Below are positions 55,414 to 64,000 of a stretch of DNA of 64,000 nucleotides, in pieces. How positions within the stretch are numbered: the stretch's first letter is position 1; each line of letters starts with the position of its first letter. A program made the position numbers and the translations under genes. The stretch is from Leptasterias polaris (Eukaryota; Echinodermata; Asteroidea; Forcipulatida; Asteriidae): assembly GCA_037783415.1 (NCBI GenBank), contig JAZGTN010000059.1, positions 2,108,001 to 2,172,000 of the forward strand. Direction: 5' to 3'. The notes below the pieces were generated by a model. The model worked only from the letters and a program-made list of their open reading frames with translations. It did not search any database and was not told the DNA's origin.

Positions 55414-58400
55414 TCAAAGCTGGTCTAGAAGTTCTTTAACAGCCTGAAAAAAGAAAGACAAATATTAAACAATTATATAAGCATTTATAGTATTTGATTA
55501 TGATAAACTTAGGTCTTACTATTTTTTCTTATGTTTCTATTTTATTTGTTCTAATAATATTGTTGTTAATATTATTACTTGGGGGGGGGGGCAATGATGC
55601 AATTCACAGTTATAAAGTTTTCACATAAATATGACAAAATCATTTGGCAACTAAACTACTGCATTGTAGGCTTTTTTTTGTTTTTCTTTCTTTGTGAAAT
55701 GAAATACACAAATGATGCCAAACAACTGTCCAAAAGAAATTAAATCTTGCAAGAATTGTTTTGAATGATTTCTGTAAATATCACATTCCTCTAGGCTTAT
55801 TTATTGCTTATTATTGCGTTTTCAGGTTTATGAAAGAACTCTTTTTTTTAGAACAACAACAAAAGGAATTAGCTTTTGCAAACTGCTTTACTAAACAAAA
55901 TGACCTTTGGTTAAAATGCAATAATTGTTATTGGTCTCATGTTTCATCCCAGAGTGTTTTACAACGACGCACCCCACTAAACAGTGACTAAATCAGTGTA
56001 CTGATGAGCCTCAGTCTATGGAGTCCCTAAAAAAATTCTGTAAAATTTGGACAATTGTTTCAGGGATTCAATATCTTATCTTAGGGCTTATTGACTCTAA
56101 ATTGTGGGTAGTTTGGTTTAAAATTTAGGCCCTGAAAATTATGTCCCACTTTGCTCACAAGCGTAGGACCCCTTTCCAAAAATGGTCCCTGGTTGGAAGG
56201 TAGCACTGTTAGTGGTGTTTTATATATTTGTGGCGGGCGTAGCTCAAGGGGCCCATGGACATGATGGACTACCCCAACATAATTGAAAAGAAAACTGAAG
56301 TTTAGATGTCACTGCATACTTGTGTTTTTATTTGAAAAGACTGTGAAACTTATATAGTTATTTCCATGTACTTTTGAATATTAGCATTCAGCATAGGTTG
56401 CATACGTTAAACGACTTCTATTTTCAATGGGATGCACCCTCATAACACCGATACTCTGCTAGGGTCCAAACATGAGGCCAGTAAACATGTTTACTTTTTT
56501 TAGATGAAAATGTTTACCTTTGCCTTTTTGCCTACACTTCCATTCCTTGTAGCTAAATTGTTCACTGTATCTGTCATGGAAATCAAACTGCCATAGATTC
56601 CTGAGACACTCCTGGTCGGGTTAAAAAGAAAGGTGTTTGTGTTATTTGAGTCACTCACTGGTTAAGAAGAGGCCAATAACAATGTGGCTGAATGATGGTA
56701 TTATGAACTCTCACCAAGTTAAAGCACGCGCTTTTTTTGATACAGAGGGAGGGCAAGCGTGTGCAGGCACCGGGTTTGAGATCATAATTCCATGTACACA
56801 GGACATAGCCCCTCTACCATCTTCTTTCCACAAGTTATCAGGGTTACAAGAGGTTACAGTGGGCTATGTACAAGGGTTACAGTGTAAGGCACGTTTTAGG
56901 GTTCCTTGGTTTCATTCCCAAAAAGATACGAGAGAGATTTATTAACATGATTAAGATCAACTTACTGGCTTTGTAGAAGGACATCAGCGTTTCTGGAAAC
57001 CTTTTGTTTCTGCAGTTCTTTAGCCCAGTGCCTCAGTAGAGTACGCAAAAGATCCAAGCAAACCTTAATATAGCTAGGGATCAATTATCAATTATACGTT
57101 ATTAGAAGAATAAAATGCTTACTGATGTCAACTAGTTAGTTATTTTGTCACATGCCCAATAGCACAATAGCCCCCATAACAGAATGAATTGGAAACAAGA
57201 GGAAATGTTCAGTTTTAGATGTGGGAGGAAAACCTCCAATGGAGAAATCCGACGCAATCAGGTAGAGAATGACAACCCCAACCCACATGCAAGACTACAG
57301 TAGGATTCGAATCGGGGTCCACCCAGAGATGACAGGCAGGGAAAGAAACCACTGAGCTAACCTGATCTCCCAAAACTCAAAAGAAGTATTTCCTAATGCT
57401 GTGTACAGGATTCAAACTGGTCTCAAGCTGGTCAACTGCTACAGAATGTGGGTTCGAATCCCACACGAGTAGTACGATTGTGGATTTGTTTGCTTATCAC
57501 ACATCGTCACACATCGGTGTAGTAGGGTAGAACTAAATATCGTAGATATTTTTTAACTTAAACTTTTACATTTCTTTAGGATATGCCCAAACAATTAAAA
57601 CTGGTTCCATTGGGGACTCACATCTTAGCATATAATGTATGGTTTAACATTTTTAAATCTAGCAGCTGTAAAGCCTATCCCCCCCCCCCCCCCCCCCCCC
57701 GGGTTTAAAACAGTGACGTTGTAAAGTTCACAAATTAAGGTGCATATATGTTTTTATTTCACACACTGTACTTACTCTGCAAACTTGCTACTGAGAAGTT
57801 TATGTAGAGTTGGTAGGAAGTCCAACCAGGCTCCCATCGATATCTGCTTGGCCTTTGTCGTCTGACGAACCAGACTGCGTAAGACAAAGAAACACTTTGA
57901 TTAATCAAGAAGATCTTTTTAATGATATGTTGTATGAAAACGTTTCCTGAAGACAGCAAAGAAATTATGACTGAAAAGATTTACATTGTACTTGAGTTTT
58001 AAAGCGTTAGAGAACCATAGTGTTAGCCAGATGAGTGGGGTGTCTGGGTGTCTGAGTATCTTTTTTGAACACCCTGTTTTAAATGTGGACACCCTGTTAA
58101 TATGTCCCTTACATGTAAATGTATTGTAAGTGAACAATTTGGACAACCAGTTTTTAAATTTCCAGCAAATTTTGATACCCCATTACCAAATCCTGGCTAA
58201 AACCTTGTAGAGAACACTATGACCAGCACATCTATTCAAGCTTTTTCAGATATGGTAGAAGATTAACAGCAGTTCAAGTTCTCCAGTTTTTCTCTTCTAC
58301 TTCAGATAGATTGCATTGGCAGGACAAGTTCTTATTTGAATGTGGTATCGGTAGTCTCCTGATTACCAATCTACTCCTAGGCAATAGATAAACAGTAGGA

Positions 58401-61400
58401 CAAGTTCTTATTTGAATTCAGGATCGGTAGTCTCCTGATTACCAATCTACTCCTAGGCAATAGATAAACAGTAGGACAAGTTCTTATTTGAATTCAGGAT
58501 CGGTAGTCTCCTGATTACCAATCTACTCCTAGGCAATAGATAAACAGTAGGACAAGTTCTTATTTGAACCTTGGTAGTGTCTCGATTCCCAATCTACTTC
58601 ACAGCATTAGATAAATAGCAGGAAAAGTAATTTTTTTTAACTCAGTAGTCTCCTGATTCCCAATCTACTGTGCGGCAGAAGATAAATAACTGGACAAGTT
58701 CTTATTTGAACCCGGTAGTCTCTCGATTCCAAATCTACTCCACAGCAGTAGATAAACAGCATGACAAGTTCTTATAAAAACACTCAAGCAAATAATCATA
58801 TGGTGTTACTGCAAACAGAATATATTGTTAATGTTTTTAACATTTAAAGAAAGTTTATCATTCGCTTGCTCATTTAGTCACTTTTTTAAGAGCATGAATA
58901 GCAGACTGTTTTCTGACTGTTTTCATGATTCAAGCTTTAAGATTTGTTGGTCAGTCCAGCTTACCTCATTGTAAGAATCGGCAAGATGTCGACAGTGAGC
59001 GAATCATCCCCAGTACGAATCAAGTAGGAGATGAGACATCCAGGGCTCTGTTTCCAGAAGGTCAGAGCAGCGCTCAGATGAAGCACTCGGTTGGAAACGA
59101 TGGAGACGAACGTACCATGTCCAGCTAACAACTGCAAAAACATTCCAAATTAACATTCTACTATAATCTGATAATGTTGGTTTACCTTATGGTTTTTTAT
59201 ATGAAATTATATAGGCATCTTTTATTCATACATAGCCCTGCATGCCTATCATTAACAAATATGAGTGATTTGAGATGCCCATGGCAGTGCTACATAAGAA
59301 TTGAGAAGTATTATTATTATGAAATTCTTTTGGGAAAATAATAACAACTCTTATATAGTGCGATTCCAAAGAAATGATCATTGCGCTTTGAACATTATTA
59401 CCCCTGGTCACTGGGCCATTTATTTAAATCCTTACACCATCTCAGCTCCTTTGGGACTATACAACCTGCGCTGCCAAGTATGTAGCGCACTAAGACTAAT
59501 CAATCACATGAACCATCTCTGTCCTCACAGGTACCCATTTACCCCTCAGTGAAGAGAAGCAATTGTAGTTAATCGTCTTGCTCAACGACACAAATATCAT
59601 AACCGGGATTCGAACCCCCACTGTGACGGTTTAACCACCTGAACTTGAGCCCAATGCACTTAACGGCTCAGCCGCAACATGCCAAACATCAGAATAAAAA
59701 CAAAAACACTGAAGCTAATGATTATCTTAATTGCTTTTTCCCCAATGTTCATCTGGAACATGCATGGATTTTTGAACTTGAAAGTTGGACTCAGTAAAGC
59801 ACTTAAAACCCATACCTGCCTAAACCACAGAATTTCCCATACACCAATGCTGTTAGTGCCTACATATGGGAAACCTGTCTGCCTGTAGATGAACAAGAAG
59901 TTAAAGTCTTTCTTTATACTCTCATTACTAGTGACATGAGTGGTGGAACATGGCAAAATATATATCACATTAAAAAGAAAGGTGTACTCTTTCCAACAGT
60001 ATACAGTTTGTTGGGATATGTTTATTTGCAAGGTAGTAAATAATGAATGTTCATTGTAATGCAGCAATGAGCGCTACATGAGCTTGGGCAGGAACAGTGT
60101 TTATGTACTGTGACCAGTCAGACAAATATGGGTTTTATGTGAATACCTCGGCTGGTGGGGCAGGGATATTTGCCTCTTCCCTCCCTGAAGGCTCAGGTTG
60201 ATTCTCCTTATTAGATCTCTCTCTAATCTTCACCAGATCATCACGGCTCACAGGGTTGACTGCCCGCTTCTTCTGAATCTCACTGTTTGATTTCGGACCC
60301 TTTGATGATGGCTGAACGGAAATTAAGAACAAGTTTTAAATGAAATACCACAATGTTTCACTTTTGAGGTCTCACAAGATTGTCCAAAGAAAATTAGACA
60401 AAGGTTAATAATAAATACTTTGTGTTTCCAGAAAAAGTTCTGTTAGCAAAGTAAGTGTTCTTGAAGCGAGTTGTGGTAGAGTGGTCTAGCATAGCAAACT
60501 CATGGTCAGCTGCCTTAAAGCAGACAATATTGCTTACAAACATTCTGCTTACATTTAGCAAAAATAAGCACGAAACCAGTCACAAACTGTGCAAATAACA
60601 TGATAATTTGGCTGGTAAGTGCTTTTCAGTAAGCAAAATTGCTATAGTCTTTGATCTGGCAATACCGAAACACATTCTTAAACAATGAAAACATATGGGT
60701 ATTTTCACTATTTTCTTGTGACTGTAAAGACTGATTGAGCCTAAGTTTTCACAGGTATGTTACTTCTTGTATTGTTGGGTCAAGTGTGGACACCCGTCTT
60801 TAACAATGACCATTGACCAATGTTGTCCAAATGCTTTACGTTAAGGCCTGGATTTTCATCTTTGAGAGGGCAAGGCCATTTTCATTTTACAAAGGGCACT
60901 ACCACTGGGAAAATCATAAAGTCTATGGGAAAGTATTGAAGGGGCAACAGAGGCCATGGCCTCCGTGTAAATCAAAGCCTGGTTTTAAAACAAATCATGT
61001 TAACAAGTTATGCAGGGAATATTGATGGTTATCATTGTTTGTTATACTCTCCAATGTGACACATACCCTAACTTGCTTGTTGGACAGTTGTAATGGCTGC
61101 CTATATGCTTTCTTTACTGGAACTTTGAAGGACGGTTGGTGGTGGTTCCGCTGCCTGCAACAAAAAGACAATACCAACCAGTCAGAAATATTAGTTTAGT
61201 AACACATCACGTATGCGCACAAACTTGTGACCTCTGGAAAGTAAATTCCAGGTCACATTGCTTTTTTTTCAAGGTTTTGCAGGTTATGCCAAATTTGTAC
61301 TACTAGCCAATCATGTCTCTTAAATTAGAGTGGGCAGTTTTATTTGACAGGTAAGCTGTCACTTTCGTTACAGTCAACAAAAGGGGGAAAAAGAATATTG

Positions 61401-62482
61401 ACTTGATAATTTATAAAGTAAACATCACTTAAGTTTACGGCGTAGCGTACTGACCAGACTAAAATAACAAATGAATTCTTTATGAATTATAACAATTACT
61501 CACTTTTTGAGAGCTGACAGATTCTGTTCATACGGTGATGGTGTTGGAAGTTTCTAAAATAAATATGAAACAAAATGATCAAAATTATTGAAGCTAGCTA
61601 TTTTGTCCAGTAGGCCTACAGTACAGTACCTATACAACATTACAGTAGCATGCACTTGTCCATGCAACAGCCCATAGTGCACTTAGAAGTCATTTTCAAT
61701 ACCATGGCTCGGGAACCATCTGAGAGTTGTCAACTGTGGCAAAACCCCAAATTATATACTATGGAAATGTACCACACATGATTATTGTTCATCAAGAGAA
61801 AAAAAAATCTTTGTGAAAATCACAACTAAACTCTTTAAAGGAATAAAGTACCCGGTATTAAAGAAAAATTGAAAAAGTTGCTGACATACATATGTACATG
61901 CTGACAAAAACTTAATTTTGTTTGTCATCCACGTATCTGGAATATTTCCATAATTTCCCATGATGCATTAAGAATGTTGAATTTTTTTTATTCATCACCA
62001 TGGTGACGTCCATGGGTGTGAAGCGCAAGGACATTGCTCAGTGACTACATAACAAAGGCTAATAATTGTTCGTTTCCATAATGTAGTTCAGTGTTTCCAT
62101 GAACGATAGTAGAACAAACCTCAAAGTTCTAGGAGTAGGGACTACATGTAGGAGCTACTCACAATGACAACCAAGTCCGAGAATTACGAGGTTTGTTCTG
62201 CTGTCTTTTCCATGATGAACAATATTAGCACCTAACGACAACTAGTGGTAGAACTAGTATGAGCTTCCTATAGCTATCGTTTCCATGAATGATCGCGGTA
62301 CAAACCTCATACTTCTAAGTTCTAGGACTAGGTAGGAGTACTCAATGACTACCCACCTTGTTCTCTGACTTCTTCTGCAGCTCATTCTTGCTGACCCACA
62401 CATATTTATTTTTATTCCAGTCCCATCGGATAAACCCTCCTCCAGCATTCATTGCAGCTTGGTGTATTCTTGCATCAGCCAT
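55414..62482 (-). CDS. KATNBL1: KATNBL1-like katanin p80 C-terminal domain protein, nine exons
   Basis: Exons in coding order: 62482-62357, 61553-61504, 61154-61067, 60311-60147, 59131-58965, 57874-57776, 57073-56966, 56611-56518 and 55443-55414. All junctions are GT-AG and the phases agree, giving 308 residues (human about 304). The N-terminal half is basic and Ser/Pro/Gln-rich (KKRAVNPVSRDDLVKIRERS), as expected for a nuclear-targeted linker. Residues about 144-300 form the con80 domain, with VLHLSAALTFWKQS, CLISYLIRTGDD, VDILPILTM, DFLPTLHKLLSSKF and CLDLLRTLLRHW matching vertebrate KATNBL1. The con80 domain binds the katanin p60 ATPase; KATNBL1 modulates microtubule severing and localises to nucleus and spindle poles. 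A pyrimidine-rich acceptor (TTTTTATGTTTATATAG) directly precedes the ATG, so a non-coding first exon must lie upstream. Donors of exons 1, 4 and 8 are non-consensus after GT. Confidence 0.95.
57679..57700. repeat. 22-base poly-C run in KATNBL1 intron 6
   Basis: Twenty-two C are followed by GGG, between exons 6 and 7. It is the longest C/G homopolymer in the window and is error-prone in sequencing. Confidence 0.85.
58320..58775. repeat. 76-bp tandem repeat in KATNBL1 intron 5
   Basis: Six units share ACAAGTTCTTATTTGAA, GGTAGTCTCCTGATTACC and AATCTACTCCTAGGCAATAG. Three units (starts near 58401, 58477, 58553) are nearly identical at exactly 76 bp; the outer units are diverged and a few bases shorter. 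Confidence 0.9.
59340..59690 (-). mobile_element. tRNA-derived SINE in KATNBL1 intron 4
   Basis: On the minus strand the head has GGCATGTTGCGGCTGAGCCG, a B box-like GGGTTCGAATCCCGG, then GTGTCGTTGAGCAAGACG and a body with CCCAGTGACCAGGGGTAAT. The tail ends in AAGAGTTGTTATTATT. It lies between exons 4 and 5, in the sense orientation of the gene. Confidence 0.65.
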
Positions 62483-64000
62483 CTATATAAACATAAAAAC
62501 AAAACAAATGAAGTTGGTAAACTTTTTATAAGAGAATATGAAACTACAATGTACATTAAGATTTCTGTCCCATTTGAGACAGTCTGTAAACAATCCCAAC
62601 AAAGGTCAGACGGATTTAAGTCAGACTGGCCCCATCCTTTGGCGTAAATAGTGACAATAATACACTGGACTCAGAAGCAGAGCGAGTCCTGCGTATTGGC
62701 ACTGTATTATGGGGCTAAGTTAGGCCTACTCTATTGGTCATGATGGTCGCTCTCCTTCTTGAAGTTCTTGCGTTTCCATGCAACTCGCTAGGCAATAGTG
62801 AATTGCGAATAGTAGTAGGCCTACAGTTTTAACTAATTTTATTTAAACTTAATTTATAGTAGTATTTACAACAAGTTTAAAAAAATTACATTTTTGTTGC
62901 CTATTCTACATAGTCCAAGTTACTGGCTGGCCAACAAATGCATCTTAACATTGGGACATTATCAATATCATTCAATCTTGCGCCAGAAGATAATGTCCCC
63001 AAATTGTTAAAAATGCATTGTTGGGTCCAGTGATGTAACTCGGACTATTCCTATTCATTTCTAAACTAAACTGAAAACATATAATTTTACCAACCAAAAT
63101 TAAGGACGGTATGAATTAAATTCAATAATAACAAGTTAAAATGGCCTGACGTTTGAACGTGGACAAGTCTTTTTTGAAGGAAGGCTAAAATGACAACACA
63201 ACACACAAATGATTCTACCTCCATGGTTTAACTTATATTTAACTTTAGTCTGTACTGCTGGGTGTTGTTAACAGTTATACACCTTTTCCTTTGTACTATA
63301 GACTATTATTACAACAAAGCAGTCAAGTGTAAAGGAATGAAAAGAGTTAGAGAGAAAAGGCAAAGGCTGGGCAGAAACTGAATCTGAGATGAGTATCACC
63401 TACTCCTTATGAGGTTCGATCCCCAACGTTCGTTGAGACGATAGCGAAGTATCACCCAGACATGTCAATTGTCAGACCATGGAGGTGGTCTTTTCCTTCC
63501 TCTCTCTAGTCTAACTCTATGGTCCCAGACACAAACGACAATTTCACTTTTCTTCATGCTGCAGTGCAACAATATTTCAACCATACATTTATTTTATACA
63601 TGGCTAGGCTGGAAGTGGCTGGATGGAAGAAGGCAATCATTCTTCATAAATAGGCTAAACTAGCTAAACTACATTTACAACGTACAACTTACAACCAACG
63701 TGATCAGTATAGTACTACCTAGTACTATCTAACTCCCGTGGCAAAACATCAACAACTTTGTACCAGCTGTTTTTCAAATCAGTTGTTTACAATACACATT
63801 GACCAATGAAACGCAAGTATCGATCGTTCAAAATAGCGCCACCAATCTTACAGTGCGCCCTCCACAGGTATATTCCTGCCATGTGGGGGTTTCCCCAAAG
63901 TGTAGTGTGACGTAACTTCAACAAGCATCTTCAAGTTATAGACGCTCTCGATATTCTTGCGTCCCAACTGGCCATTGAAACTAGTATTGAATGTTTTCTG
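62483..64000. other. Upstream of KATNBL1, no gene recognised
   Basis: It should contain the non-coding first exon and promoter of KATNBL1 (minus strand), but no donor could be picked confidently. No other coding signal was seen. A CCATGGAGGTAG-type repeat word at 63215 and 63478 also occurs at 30335 and 50307. Confidence 0.4.

Noticed and set aside
57420..57475. Possible tRNA around GGGTTCGAATCCCAC
   Set aside because: A T-arm-like hairpin exists, but no matching anticodon or acceptor stem was found.
58320..58775. CRISPR array
   Set aside because: Units are contiguous 76-bp tandem repeats without unique spacers, in an animal intron.
59660..60067. 135-codon minus-strand frame
   Set aside because: Lies in a KATNBL1 intron, overlaps a SINE edge, has low-complexity hydrophobic translation and no domain.

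Overview
This is a eukaryotic, animal genomic window. The genes are split by GT-AG introns, introns and spacers are AT-rich, and there are many short inverted-repeat transposons, tRNA-derived SINEs and LINE 3' ends. The protein families (PLAC8, UBAC2, KATNBL1, TTC22, ZDHHC22/24, secreted single-domain C-type lectins) and the style of the repeats (short TTAA-flanked elements, and inverted-repeat elements whose ends read like GGGCCCAATTTCAT...GCTGCTTA) suggest an echinoderm, most likely a sea star. That assignment is inference; no search could be run.

Layout. 1-5500: AT-rich sequence with a MULE-like element (1441-2278) and a diverged tandem duplication that may be the long 3' UTR of the next gene. 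5510-6943 (-): a TTC22-like TPR gene whose large exon carries a 34-bp frameshifting insertion. 7911-10162: inverted-repeat elements. 10802-12477 (+): three small exons of a PLAC8-family gene. 12478-17185: repeats. 17186-24253 (-): a complete nine-exon UBAC2 gene, head-to-head with a DHHC acyltransferase gene (25149-26033, +) that has a DQHC variant active site. 26034-37690: mostly repeats, with one promoter-like segment (29791-29838) followed by exon-like pieces that may form a non-coding or micropeptide transcript.

37695-46488: a C-type lectin cluster with two intact intronless genes (41053-41553 and 44675-45178), two decayed copies (37695 and 45965), an orphan duplicated 5' flank without a lectin, and repeat tracts around each unit. 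50555-51391 (+): a second, diverged DHHC gene close to ZDHHC22. 51923-53520: a MULE-like element, a SINE and a LINE 3' end. 55414-62482 (-): a complete nine-exon KATNBL1-like gene.

The single-copy genes look like ordinary, unrelated housekeeping neighbours. UBAC2 acts in ER protein quality control, the DHHC enzymes in membrane S-acylation, KATNBL1 on microtubule severing, and TTC22 and PLAC8 have poorly known roles. The lectin cluster is the part that is visibly evolving fast, by segmental duplication, decay and transposon insertion. No wholly new multi-gene system is apparent. The most unusual items are the 34-bp insertion in TTC22, the lectin cluster structure, the candidate transcript at 29.9-34.6 kb and the transposon families with exact target-site duplications.
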